From Rhodonellum psychrophilum GCM71 = DSM 17998 (GTDB lineage Bacteria > Bacteroidota > Bacteroidia > Cytophagales > Cyclobacteriaceae), in contig NZ_KB906693.1 of NCBI RefSeq assembly GCF_000381545.1, forward strand, positions 21,657 through 85,656: a stretch of 64,000 nucleotides of DNA, read 5' to 3'. Each line of letters starts with the position of its first letter. Position 1 is the first letter of the stretch. The notes under the pieces are model-generated. The model searched no databases. It saw only the letters and a program-made list of their open reading frames with translations, and had not been told where the DNA came from. The position numbers and the translations under genes are program-made. This document shows positions 36,531-44,984 of this stretch, in pieces.

Positions 36531-37460
36531 TTAAAAGCTAAAGTTAATTCTCTCCCAAAATGTTCCTTCGTAATCTAAAGGATATCCAGTAATGCTTTCA
36601 TAAAGCCATTTTGAGATTATTTCAGCAGAATCTAAATTCAGATTTCTTATTCTTTCTGTATTTCCATTGTTTTCAATTTTGCCTATTGTAAAATAAGTCT
36701 TGCTAAATTCATAAGCGTTTACACGATTATTTGTCATAGGTAATTTTTCAGCAATAAATGATTCCAATTCATCTTCCGATGCAACTCCACCTTTGCCTGA
36801 TAAATCCCACTTTGATATTACTAAAATTATGTTTATGTATTTGGGGTCAATCCCTTTTTCAACTAATCGATTTAAAAACTCATAGATTAAAGAATCTTCT
36901 TTGTGTGCAGAATCATAGCTAGTAACAATAATAATATTGAGAGGGATTTGGGCATTTAAATATTGGTCAATACTACTGTGATATTGATTACCTCGTGTAA
37001 TCTCAACGTGATTTCCTCCAGCTGTTTCTAAAAATGTAAGGTTTATTGGAGGCACTTTTTTGGATTTATTACTAGGCTCAAATTTTAAATCAATTCTAGT
37101 TACTTGATCTCTAGTAGTCCTATTAGGCAAAATTCCTTTACTAATGTTCTCAAAAAAGTCAGCTAATAATGCTTGTGCTTCTTTTGAGTTCGGTGCACCA
37201 GATTTTGGACTTAATACTCCAGCTTGTGAACTTAAATAGTATAGCATTGAAGATAAAATTACTGATTTGCCTGATGCTGAAACACCAAAAAAGAAAACAA
37301 AATTACTGTCCTTATTTTTTATTTCATTATTTGCACCTTTTGAAATTGGAACAAAATCATCATTACTTTGATTGGAAGAATTATTTTCTATTGACAAAGG
37401 TTTTAATTCCTCTTCATTGTCAAATGACAATGGTTTTAAGTTGTCGTTATCGTTGATCAT
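36531..37460 (-). CDS. P-loop GTPase of the membrane-associated operon
   Basis: The protein has 309 residues. An acidic N-terminal tail carries two LKPLS repeats (about 8-23). The G domain begins at about 53: Walker A GVSASGKS (59-66), a switch-II-like LETAGG (144-149) in place of DxxG, IIIVTSYDSAHKEDS, and the G4 motif SKWD (216-219). These features place it in the TRAFAC-type GTPase superfamily, outside the common translation factors. It is encoded between a three-helix membrane protein and a coiled-coil membrane protein, so I infer a switch that recruits or assembles a complex at the inner membrane. No exact family is claimed. Confidence 0.8.
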   Translation of the reverse strand: MINDNDNLKPLSFDNEEELKPLSIENNSSNQSNDDFVPISKGANNEIKNKDSNFVFFFGVSASGKSVILSSMLYYLSSQAGVLSPKSGAPNSKEAQALLADFFENISKGILPNRTTRDQVTRIDLKFEPSNKSKKVPPINLTFLETAGGNHVEITRGNQYHSSIDQYLNAQIPLNIIIVTSYDSAHKEDSLIYEFLNRLVEKGIDPKYINIILVISKWDLSGKGGVASEDELESFIAEKLPMTNNRVNAYEFSKTYFTIGKIENNGNTERIRNLNLDSAEIISKWLYESITGYPLDYEGTFWERINFSF

Positions 37461-37470
37461 TTTTTTGTAA

Positions 37471-38505
37471 TTAGTTGTTTGGAATTAAAACTTTACCTCT
37501 TGATGTGGTTCTGCCACCATTGTAGTTGTTGTTTCTTGGGTCGGTAGGCATCAATAAAATGATGATTAAAATGCCAAAATCAAGTAAAATACAGCCCGCT
37601 AAAACTACAAAAGCAAACATTCCAAAGTTTTTAACAGCGTGGTCAAAGGCGTAACCAATTTTTCCAACTTCTTGTGTTTTGGATAGAGATGGTGTTAATT
37701 TAAATTTATCATCTCCCAAAATAGTATGTGCACGATTTCCTAATTTGTTGTATTCTGTCAATGATTTATCAATTTGACCTTGTGCCATATCATCAATTTC
37801 ATTTTGTGAAAGTAACAATAGACTTTGTATGTCTTTATTCCATCTTAAAACTGCATTATTGATGTCAGTCATTAAGTTTTTTTCTTCGGGAGACAAATTA
37901 TAAACCATCTGAACAATTTGTTCTTCCATTCTTTCTGCTAAATCTTGATAGCCTGATGGTGTTTGGTTTATAGGTGTTAATGGAGTTATTTTTTTCCCAA
38001 TTAATTTTTCTATTCTGCCAATTATTTGTCTTGCTTCTGTTCCAATACCTGTATTTTTTGGGTCTGTAATTTGGATTTTTAGCAAGTTTATTTCGCTTCT
38101 GATTGCTTGGCGTGTCTTTTGGTCTGCAACGGAATAGTTAAGTTTAGCTTCAACATTTGTTTCAAGTTCATTAAATTTTTCATTTATATCTCTCAATTCA
38201 GTTGTATAAATGTCAGTTCTCATAAACCTTGTGTACAAGGAATTGAAGTTTGCCACAAAACAAAAAGCTGCAAAAAAGAAATATATCCAACTTAAACCAG
38301 TCGGTGAACCACCTCTTAACTTCACAAGTCTGATTTGCCAGAGTAAAAAAAGTAAAATTAAGGACAGCACTAAAGCTATTATGACTGAACTTCCTCCAAA
38401 AATTTGGTCTAAGCCTAACCAAGTTTGGTAAAAGCTGACACTAATAAGTAGCACAGCAAGGAATGCCAAAAATAGGTCCGTTACTGTAAATAATTGTTTC
38501 TTCAT
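37471..38505 (-). CDS. Integral membrane protein with long helical loop (unknown family)
   Basis: The protein has 344 residues. Three predicted transmembrane helices lie near the N-terminus (about 11-30, 40-58, 70-88) and one near the C-terminus (about 292-318, FAFVVLAGCILLDFGILIII). Between them is a ~200-residue helical, charged domain (DINEKFNELETNVEAKLNYS and on). This hairpin-like layout resembles membrane scaffolds or channel-like conflict-system proteins. It is first in the operon and ends 10 bp before the GTPase start. I cannot assign a family. Confidence 0.75.
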   Translation of the reverse strand: MKKQLFTVTDLFLAFLAVLLISVSFYQTWLGLDQIFGGSSVIIALVLSLILLFLLWQIRLVKLRGGSPTGLSWIYFFFAAFCFVANFNSLYTRFMRTDIYTTELRDINEKFNELETNVEAKLNYSVADQKTRQAIRSEINLLKIQITDPKNTGIGTEARQIIGRIEKLIGKKITPLTPINQTPSGYQDLAERMEEQIVQMVYNLSPEEKNLMTDINNAVLRWNKDIQSLLLLSQNEIDDMAQGQIDKSLTEYNKLGNRAHTILGDDKFKLTPSLSKTQEVGKIGYAFDHAVKNFGMFAFVVLAGCILLDFGILIIILLMPTDPRNNNYNGGRTTSRGKVLIPNN

Positions 38506-38654
38506 TTTTCTGTATTTATTTAATTGTTAATTGTTTTGCGGTTTTAAATTTCTGAATTTCTGTGTCATAATTAACACAATGTCTCTTTTTGTTACGTGTT
38601 GTTTTCAAAATCTTGTTCTTCATTCGTCTGTTCGTTTTTAGCACTGTCGTCTTT
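38506..38654. other. Upstream region of the five-gene operon
   Basis: AT-rich DNA that must hold the promoter of the minus-strand operon. I found no clear TAnnTTTG box on that strand. Confidence 0.35.
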
Positions 38655-38789
38655 TAGGGTTAGGCATAACGGTTTGCAGCTACCCGAAGGTGGCGATTTC
38701 GAAGCACTTCACTGTCAACCAAGCACAAACTTTGATAGAAGCACAAAGCTTGATTTAACCACTGAACCGCCACTTTTGGGCACAGTAAT
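38655..38789 (-). other. Cassette recombination-site-like hairpin (attC-like)
   Basis: On the plus strand GTTAGGCATAACGG is followed by GCTACCCGAAGGTGGCG and, 75 bp on, by CGCCACTTTTGGGCAC, which pairs with it imperfectly. GTTAGGC fits the GTTRRRY core and GCCCAAA nearly fits RYYYAAC. The long imperfect stem lies right after the HEPN-like gene's stop, the position of an attC site in an integron cassette. No integrase gene is in the window. Confidence 0.4.
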
Positions 38790-40094
38790 TTATATTTTAA
38801 TAGGTCTACTACTCGTAATTAGCACCTTCCTTGCAATGAATTCTATTAGTTCAATATCATAATCCATCTTTTTGACTTCATTTGAATATGGTAGTAAAAC
38901 TTCAAAATCTCCCTCTGATGCTTTAGAATGAACTATCCTACATCGTATTTCATAGATTCTTTCGCTAACTTCAGCAATTAAATCAGCTGTTTCATTTTTA
39001 ACGGATATTTTTTGCTTTGCCAAATTCTTTCCTTTATTCTCCGCATAAAAGTCAAACCTTTTCTGGTCTGTTGTAAAGAATTCCTTTAATTCAATATTAT
39101 TTGTACATGAATTTATTGTGGCTTTTAGTTGCTCACGTTCATTTCCAAATGATTTACCTCCTACATTAGATTGAATTGTGGATATGATTTTCGTAATATC
39201 AGTATCCCTATTAGGATTAAATCTAGGATCTTTAATTATTCCTTGAATCTTTTGTTTAGCCTCAAAGCTAGAATAAATAGGAAAATAAAACTCAACTGTT
39301 TGATAGAATGCTAAATATTGAAAAATTGGCATCTGACCAGATTCTTTTGCATACCAATAAAGTGAAATTGGTTCTGAATCATACTCGTATTTAGGCTCGG
39401 AGATTTTTGCGGTTTCATCTACAAAGAGTTGTTTCCTCCTACGTCTGTTATGCCTTTCTATCCAACTTTCTCTCTGACTTTGAAGGCTAATAGGTATCTC
39501 GTAGGAAAGATCAATTTGGAAAAATATTGAATTAGCGATTTTGTCCAAAATCTCTCTAGCTGCATCGTGGGTAGCCGCTTTAGAGTTTTCGATTTTAAGA
39601 GTAATTCTTCTTAGACTTCTTCCTCTAGGCCCTCTTTCTCTACATGATGATAAGAATGCAAATTCATGAGAACAATATCCCATTGAAATCACAAAGTTGT
39701 CAAAAGTCGGCAGAGTTATTGAAGTTATTTCTTCATTCTCTTCATCATCATCTTCCTTTTCTGGTTTATTAATAAGTTCATTCAGTCTATTAAAGAAAAA
39801 TCTTGAGGGACTTTCAACGCTTGATATTTCCGCTTCAATAATTCCTTTTTCTTTCGACCAAATTCCTTCATATCCTTGAATGAAACGAAACTTTTCAAAT
39901 TCACATCCTAAAGCCTGTTCTAGGGGTTCTTCCCTGAATACAAGAAAGCAATCATTCTTTTCTCTACCTGCTGGAATATCAAATATTATTCTATTTGGAA
40001 ATTCAGGGTTTTCGGGTACAATTTCTTCATAAACGATTTTTGATTCGTCTAATCTCTTTTTTAGTTCAATTATTCTGTCTTCCATCGATTTCAT
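38790..40094 (-). CDS. HEPN-like protein in a cassette-like context
   Basis: The protein has 434 residues from ATG 40094. I prefer this start because a longer open frame would cross a GTTGGGC core and a 26-bp palindrome. Most of the protein is unassigned (FPNRIIFDIPAGREKNDCFL, HEFAFLSSCRERGPRGRSLR). The last ~90 residues are helical and include VSERIYEIRCRIVHSKASEG, an R-x4-H motif of HEPN domains, which in many defence and toxin proteins act as RNases. The N-terminal portion could be a sensor. It lies beside the GTPase operon and the restriction locus and is AT-rich. Function is inferred only. Confidence 0.65.
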   Translation of the reverse strand: MKSMEDRIIELKKRLDESKIVYEEIVPENPEFPNRIIFDIPAGREKNDCFLVFREEPLEQALGCEFEKFRFIQGYEGIWSKEKGIIEAEISSVESPSRFFFNRLNELINKPEKEDDDEENEEITSITLPTFDNFVISMGYCSHEFAFLSSCRERGPRGRSLRRITLKIENSKAATHDAAREILDKIANSIFFQIDLSYEIPISLQSQRESWIERHNRRRRKQLFVDETAKISEPKYEYDSEPISLYWYAKESGQMPIFQYLAFYQTVEFYFPIYSSFEAKQKIQGIIKDPRFNPNRDTDITKIISTIQSNVGGKSFGNEREQLKATINSCTNNIELKEFFTTDQKRFDFYAENKGKNLAKQKISVKNETADLIAEVSERIYEIRCRIVHSKASEGDFEVLLPYSNEVKKMDYDIELIEFIARKVLITSSRPIKI

Positions 40095-40098
40095 ATTA

Positions 40099-40174
40099 TT
40101 GTGCCCAACGTTTGGCTTTACGCCATTAATGGCGTAAAGCGCTGATATCAATATTAATAACGCCAAAAATGGCG
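40099..40174 (-). other. Cassette boundary: GTTGGGC core with palindromes
   Basis: On the minus strand AACGTTGGGC ends at 40099, five bases before the HEPN gene ATG. Upstream (plus-strand 40115-40140) is a perfect 26-bp palindrome (GCTTTACGCCATT half-site), and CGCCAAAAATGGCG lies at 40161-40174. This looks like the end of a preceding cassette site. Confidence 0.45.
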
Positions 40175-40707
40175 CATATTCCTTGATTAAATTCATTTTA
40201 ATGTTTGCTTTTTCCGGAACTATCGACCTTTCAAAGATGATTAAAGGAAAAATGATATTTAATCAGGTTATCTATTTCAGTAAAAATTCTTCTTAAAATG
40301 AATTTGTCCCATACTTCAAACCTACAAACTTCTCACCATTTAAAATATACCCCGAACAGGGTATATTTACTATGATAATAGCTAGTATTTTCTTGCTTAA
40401 ATACAAAATAGGGAAGAAGGTAAACTGAAATGCAATTGAAAAAGGTTTTGATATTCCGCAAAAATTAATCTGGTATTAGAAAAAAATTTAAAATCAATTT
40501 CAGCAAAATAGCTGAGCCTGGAATGTTCAATATGCTAGGAGAGGTGGATAATGGGGCTGGTTATTGGCACTTCCGTTTCCATATGACAGGAGAGTTTATG
40601 TCAAGGAAGTCAATGGTTTTGTAATCTGTGCTGTATAAAATTTGCATTCCTATTGCTGTGTTGGGGTTCAAATGTGTGGCAAAAAAAAAGAGTTTTTAAA
40701 ACGGCAA
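40175..40707. other. Non-coding stretch with a stray HipB-like operator
   Basis: The region has no convincing gene. It holds the palindrome at 40346-40365 and AT-rich DNA. A short frame near 40530-40620 (GAGYWHFRFHMTGEFMS) is not recognised. Confidence 0.45.
40346..40365. promoter_or_regulatory. Orphan HipB-like palindrome
   Basis: TATACCC-CGAACA-GGGTATA has the same TATACC-N6/8-GGTATA architecture as the four sites in front of hipB (55047-55183). No hip gene is adjacent here. Confidence 0.5.
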
Positions 40708-41832
40708 TTACACATTGATATCTTTAAAATTATGAATACGTGCATATCGAATCATATTTGTCAATGCTTCTGCATCTATTTTCGGGATTTCTAAAATAGA
40801 ATTCAACAACGTGGTATCATATTCATTTGCTTCTGAAATGAAATAAGGTTTTAAATGTTTACCAATGCTTTCGTAATACATTTTTTCAATCGCATTTACA
40901 TAGTTAAAATCCAAGGTATTTGGAACCATAGAAAAGTTTGTGTAACCCACTTCTTTCATAATTAATTTCAAACCTTTTACAATATTAAAACTCGTATGGT
41001 TGACGATATTGAGTTGCTTGATGTCGTCGCGTTGAAAGGTGCTTAGGATTACTTTTGCCACATAATCTACGGGAATAATATTTAAGCCTGTGGTGTCATT
41101 CACCATAAAACGCACATTTTCCTGTTCAGGACTTCTGTTGGCGGTCAGGTGAAAAAACTTTGCCAAAAGGTAAAAAACCATGAATTTAGGGATAAAAAAA
41201 TTGCTTTCTTTCCCAATCATTTTACCGCCAATAACACTCGGTCTTAGTATTTGATAGGGCAATCCAATAGACAAACACTGTTCAACCACAAAATTTTCAG
41301 ATTCAAATTTGGCATTTTCATATGCATTTCGGTGCGTAGGTTTAAATTTTAAATTATGAAAATCATTGTCTATGATGCCGGTTCTTTCTCCAGAAGCAAA
41401 AGCAGTACTGATATAAATGAACTTCTTTATAAAGGGACTAAAAGTGTTGAATATTGCTTTGGTGATCGTGGTGTTTTCTTCAAATATTTTTTCTCGCTGC
41501 TCCTCATCTGTTGAAAGATTTACATAGCCCGCGGAATGTATAAAATAGGCATCTTTTATCTTGTCCGAATACGCATCCTGTATTTGAGACAAATCGGAAT
41601 CAATGATTTCAATATATTCATGCAGTTTTTCCAAGCCCTGTTCCTTCACTATTGCAGGGGTATAGCTACTGGACAGCAGCTCGTTTATTCTGTCTTTTGC
41701 ACTAATTTTGCCTTTTTTTCGGGTGATCAAGAACAGTTTTCCTGTGATTGAATTTTTTATAAAATGTGTCAATGCCTCATACAATATATGTGAGCCTAAC
41801 ACGCCTGTAGCGCCTGTAATAACGATTTTCAT
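40708..41832 (-). CDS. Extended SDR-family NAD(P)-dependent reductase (thioester reductase-like)
   Basis: The protein has 374 residues. It starts with the nucleotide-binding motif KIVITGATGVLGSHILYEAL, then shows HSAGYVNLSTDEEQREKIFE, FIYISTAFASGERTG and the active-site Tyr/Lys in NAYENAKFESENFV, then YQILRPSVIGG. This order matches extended SDRs of the male-sterility/thioester-reductase type, which reduce acyl thioesters or modify polyketide/lipid intermediates. No carrier protein or synthase is nearby, so the substrate is open. It appears monocistronic, bordered by relic-rich DNA on its upstream side. Confidence 0.85.
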   Translation of the reverse strand: MKIVITGATGVLGSHILYEALTHFIKNSITGKLFLITRKKGKISAKDRINELLSSSYTPAIVKEQGLEKLHEYIEIIDSDLSQIQDAYSDKIKDAYFIHSAGYVNLSTDEEQREKIFEENTTITKAIFNTFSPFIKKFIYISTAFASGERTGIIDNDFHNLKFKPTHRNAYENAKFESENFVVEQCLSIGLPYQILRPSVIGGKMIGKESNFFIPKFMVFYLLAKFFHLTANRSPEQENVRFMVNDTTGLNIIPVDYVAKVILSTFQRDDIKQLNIVNHTSFNIVKGLKLIMKEVGYTNFSMVPNTLDFNYVNAIEKMYYESIGKHLKPYFISEANEYDTTLLNSILEIPKIDAEALTNMIRYARIHNFKDINV

Positions 41833-42349
41833 TAGTCTTTTTTTCTATTCTGCCCAAATGTAAGTTTAAAATTCAACCTTTAGGAAGAATAGCGCCTTAA
41901 ACGAATAAAAGGTAGAGGAATATGAACATTTGATTTTTAAACTCAGCTCCTGTTGTACAGCAAACTTACTTTTTGTGAATCAAACACCAAGTCGCTTGCC
42001 TGGCAAATGTAAATGACAGGATTTTGGTTTAAAGGTCTATTGCCTCGCGGGTGCTGGTAACTGGATTTGCAACAATAAAATGGACCAATATATTTAGCCC
42101 GTTGATTTGTTGATTCCCGTCGCCTGCCACGGCCTCCTCAAATTGCAAGTTGGCGGGTTGGGTGATGATCGGGGGGGGCAAATTCGCTGACACCTCTGTT
42201 CAGGGTGTGAATGCGGTGATGAGGCACTTGTTTGTACTTCTTCAAAATCGAATTCAATCTTGGCTGATTTTTCATTTAGGGAAGGGTTCTCCTGGTCTTG
42301 GCCGCAGGAAAAAATAGGAGGGATGCTGCTATACTGAATAATCGGATTT
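41833..42349. other. Non-coding stretch with repeat R3 (copy 1)
   Basis: Bases 42055-42150 (core TGGATTTGCAACAATAAAAT, then GATTCCCGTCGCCTGCC) match 54600-54690 in the same orientation. The second copy lies directly beside an IS3-type transposase remnant, so R3 may be an insertion-element border. No gene is seen. Confidence 0.5.
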
Positions 42350-42500
42350 TGTTTTTCACGATTTTCAACCCGTTTACTTCATTGCAAACTCCATTCACTG
42401 ATGATCAATCAGTTGTTGGCTATTTTAGACCTCACCCAATTGGTATCAGGAATTATTCTCCCAAGGGCCTGATTTTCTTCCAGGTTCAATTCCATTTGGA
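42350..42500 (-). repeat. Dispersed repeat R1, copy C (inverted)
   Basis: In reverse orientation it reads AATTCCTGATACCAATTGGG, TGAGGTCTAAAATAGCC, AACAACTGATTGATCATCAG and TTGCAATGAAGTAAACGGGT, matching copies A and B. It follows the 3' end of an IS91-like transposase remnant. Confidence 0.6.
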
Positions 42501-42649
42501 AACGGAATGGATATTTCGGGTTTAACCCGTGTTGGGTCGGGTTCTATGTTTAGTGTTGATTGAATCAAAGCTAATCTTTCATTCTTTCCCAGAAGCCTTA
42601 AATATCCGAAGTGCCTTATCTTGACAAACCTATTTGGGAATATCCCCAT
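42446..42649 (-). pseudogene. IS91-like transposase fragment, minus strand
   Basis: The frame begins MGIFPNRFVKIRHFGYLRLL and GKNERLALIQ, matching the LP-GF-KIRHYG-L segment of IS91-family Y2 transposases. Only about 35 residues are recognisable; the rest is lost. It runs into repeat R1 copy C. Confidence 0.6.
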
Positions 42650-42956
42650 GGTCGGTACAAGCCGTATTGTTCAAAGTTTCTGATAAATTCCTATTGGCTG
42701 AGCCACATCTGTTTGGTTCTGGAGTCGTCAGCATGGTGTTAGTACCTGATGTGGGTAAAGTTGACTTCAAGAATTCTAGGTCTGGGAATACGATTTTGTG
42801 AGTACATCTGCCCAGTTATTGCACAACCTTGGAGAGCCAAAGGGGGATTTGGGATACATATCCGTTCCATTTTTTTGACTTGGGGACTTTGAGTATATTG
42901 TTTTTGTCAGTTTTCCGCTTGATTGACCCTAAATATACATTTGACTTCCTTACGGG

Positions 42957-43100
42957 GCTGTAACAAATAGAAAATCAGACTATTTGAACAATAATGTAGA
43001 ACTCAATATGGTGAGGTCAAAAACTGTAAACAACTGACTGATTATCAAGCAATATCATGCCGGAATAGAATTTATTATGCATAAAAGGGCTTGAATTGTC
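42957..43100 (+). repeat. Dispersed repeat R1, copy D
   Basis: Diverged copy with ATATGGTGAGGTCAAAAACT, CAACTGACTGATTATCAAGC and TTATTATGCATAAAAGGGCT. It precedes a second IS91-like fragment. Confidence 0.5.
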
Positions 43101-43115
43101 ATTTTCAAGCCCTTT
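43084..43115. terminator. 12-bp hairpin at the end of R1 copy D
   Basis: AAAGGGCTTGAA (43084-43095) pairs with TTCAAGCCCTTT (43104-43115), loop 8 nt. It could be a terminator or the terminal hairpin of an IS91-like element. Confidence 0.5.
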
Positions 43116-43289
43116 CATAAACATGGCTTTGGAAATACTTGACAGGCTTTTCTGCGGAAAAAGGAACCTGTTGGTTTTGTACTTTGTGCCTTTCCAACTC
43201 TTTTTGTCAAAGCCATCTACAAAGACGATCCAATGAATCCTGAGATGCAACACAGGCTGTAGGGATAAAAAGCATAAATCCTGCACCCA

Positions 43290-43550
43290 AGGTTGCGATC
43301 AACAACAACCGGATCCTTGAGATCGACAATGTATTGGTCAGATTCAAGTCGAAGGATTACTGGGACAACAAAACCAAAACCATGCAGCTTGCCTGTATGG
43401 AGTTTTTCAGTAGGCTCATGCAGCATGTCTATCTCGAGTACCGGGATTCTCCCCAACTGGTTTTACAAAATGCAGTATTTTGGGATCATGGATTCTGCCA
43501 ACGTTGTGCCTCATTTTAGAAAGCCAACCGAATATTCAGGCACATTTGGT
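43290..43550 (+). pseudogene. IS91-like transposase fragment, plus strand, frameshifted
   Basis: One frame reads VRFKSKDYWDNKTKTMQLAC, MEFFSRLMQHV; a second continues LPNWFYKMQYFGIMDSANVV. Together they match the (V-F-(Y/W)KDY--...K-M-L---EF--R---H-LP-GF--IRYFG) block of IS91-family transposases. A frame change near 43440 and missing ends show it is dead. The copper operon begins about 100 bp downstream. Confidence 0.6.
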
Positions 43551-43627
43551 TTTTGCCGACAAGCTAAGCCAAAAATAAAAAACCAAAAGAACTTGAATTT
43601 TACCAACTCTTGACAGAATAAAATTTA

Positions 43628-43635
43628 TACATTTG
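43628..43635 (+). promoter_or_regulatory. Predicted -7 box of the copper operon
   Basis: TACATTTG fits the Bacteroidetes TAnnTTTG -7 element, 12 bp before the first ATG of the operon. That is very close, giving a short leader. No good TTTG -33 element is seen at the usual distance. Confidence 0.45.
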
Positions 43636-43647
43636 AATTTCAACATT

Positions 43648-44019
43648 ATGACAAGATTTTTCTGCATTGCGATGTTAACAGCAATAGGTTTATTCTTAAA
43701 ACCTGTGGAATCCTATGCCTGTAGCTCAAAATCTGAAAACACAGAAATTACGAGTGACAAACAATCAGCTTCTGAAACAGAAAAAAAAGACTGTAGTAGT
43801 AAAGAAAAAGGACCATGTGGCAAGCACGGAAAGGACTGTGACGGCAAATGTGGTAATCCAGCTTGTCATTGCCCTACTCATTGCAAAAGCTTTTTAGGTA
43901 CGTTATTTGCGCCACTTTTAATAGTTAAAACGACATTGAGCAAACCCGACTTTTTCTATCGAGAAGCCTATTATACTTCAGGGTTTCTCGCTATTTGGCT
44001 CCCGCCAAAAATAGGCTGA
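43648..44019 (+). CDS. Secreted Cys/Lys-rich protein, putative metal-binding (copper operon)
   Basis: The protein has 123 residues from ATG 43648, with a signal peptide (MTRFFCIAMLTAIGLFLKPV, cleavage near SYAC). The middle is rich in Cys, Lys and Gly (KKDCSSKEKGPCGKHGKDCD, GKCGNPACHCPTHC), giving clustered thiols and histidines. The C-terminus (FYREAYYTSGFLAIWLPPKI) resembles the tail of small metal-resistance proteins (DUF6660-like) of Bacteroidetes. I infer a periplasmic metal sponge or chaperone. It is first in the copper cluster, about 90 bp before the HMA protein. Confidence 0.72.
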   Translation: MTRFFCIAMLTAIGLFLKPVESYACSSKSENTEITSDKQSASETEKKDCSSKEKGPCGKHGKDCDGKCGNPACHCPTHCKSFLGTLFAPLLIVKTTLSKPDFFYREAYYTSGFLAIWLPPKIG

Positions 44020-44107
44020 TTTTCTTCTTTGACAGCCATAGGTCTGTCCATACGAGAGCATACCTTGTTTTCGGAATTTTATAATATTCAATAACATTAA
44101 ATTTTCT

Positions 44108-44971
44108 ATGATGAACTCAATAAAAATATTGATGGCATTAACCGTGTTGCTATCCCACACTGTATGCATTGCTCAAATTAAAAATGCCCAATCCGAAAGT
44201 GTAAAAATTTACGGTAACTGCGGAATGTGCGAAAGCACCATTGAAAAAGCTGGAAATGTGAATAAAGTAGCAGAAGTCGATTGGAATAAAGACACCAAAA
44301 TGGCCACGCTCACTTATGATGTGGGTAAGACAAATCCAGATGAAATATTGAAACGAATCGCATTGGCGGGTTATGATAGCGACACATTTCTGGCACCTGA
44401 TGATGCTTATTCAAAACTGCCCGAATGTTGCCAATATGAGCGTGTAAATAAATCGGAAACGTCCAAAGTAGAGGCTGCGGAAGACCATTCTAAGCACAAC
44501 CCAATGACCAAGCTACCCACTGAAGCAAATCAGGAAACAAATCAATTAAAAGCGGTTTTTGACAACTACTTTGCTCTGAAAGATGCTTTGGTGCAATCAG
44601 ACGGAACTTTGGCTTCCGCCCAAGCAAAAGAACTGCTCAATGCACTGAATGCTGTTCAAATGAATAAGCTATCCCATGAAGTACATATGGTTTGGATGAA
44701 AGTAATGAAAGGTTTAGTATTTGATATAGAACATATTGAAGAAACCAAAGATGTAGGACATCAAAGAGATCATTTTAATACCTTATCCGATAATATGTAT
44801 CAATTGCTAAAAGTTTCAAAATATGAAGAACCTGTTTATTACCAACATTGCCCTATGGCAAACAGCGGCAAAGGAGCAAATTGGTTAAGTAAGGAAAATG
44901 CAGTAAAAAATCCTTACTACGGTTCGCAAATGCTTACCTGTGGTAAAACTGTGGAAACAATTGAAAATTAA
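44108..44971 (+). CDS. HMA-DUF3347 protein, periplasmic copper-binding
   Basis: The protein has 287 residues and a signal peptide (cleavage near CIAQ). Residues about 30-100 are a heavy-metal-associated domain with VKIYGNCGMCESTIEKAGNV (CxxC-type GMCES core, GNC/C ligands) and an EVDWNKDTKMATLTYD strand. Residues about 150-280 are DUF3347 (LKAVFDNYFALKDALVQSDG, HCPMANSGKGANWLSKENAV, NPYYGSQMLTCGK), known from CusB-like and copper proteins. ATG 44108 or the adjacent ATG 44111 can serve as start. Its role is probably periplasmic Cu(I) capture. Its end overlaps a longer frame of the next gene, but the likely ATG there is 13 bp downstream. Confidence 0.9.
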   Translation: MMNSIKILMALTVLLSHTVCIAQIKNAQSESVKIYGNCGMCESTIEKAGNVNKVAEVDWNKDTKMATLTYDVGKTNPDEILKRIALAGYDSDTFLAPDDAYSKLPECCQYERVNKSETSKVEAAEDHSKHNPMTKLPTEANQETNQLKAVFDNYFALKDALVQSDGTLASAQAKELLNALNAVQMNKLSHEVHMVWMKVMKGLVFDIEHIEETKDVGHQRDHFNTLSDNMYQLLKVSKYEEPVYYQHCPMANSGKGANWLSKENAVKNPYYGSQMLTCGKTVETIEN

Positions 44972-44984
44972 ACCAAAAGAACAA

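Noticed and set aside
40095..40196. Upstream extension of the HEPN-like protein (MNLIKEY...)
   Set aside because: The extension translates a palindrome and a cassette-type core site rather than protein-like sequence.
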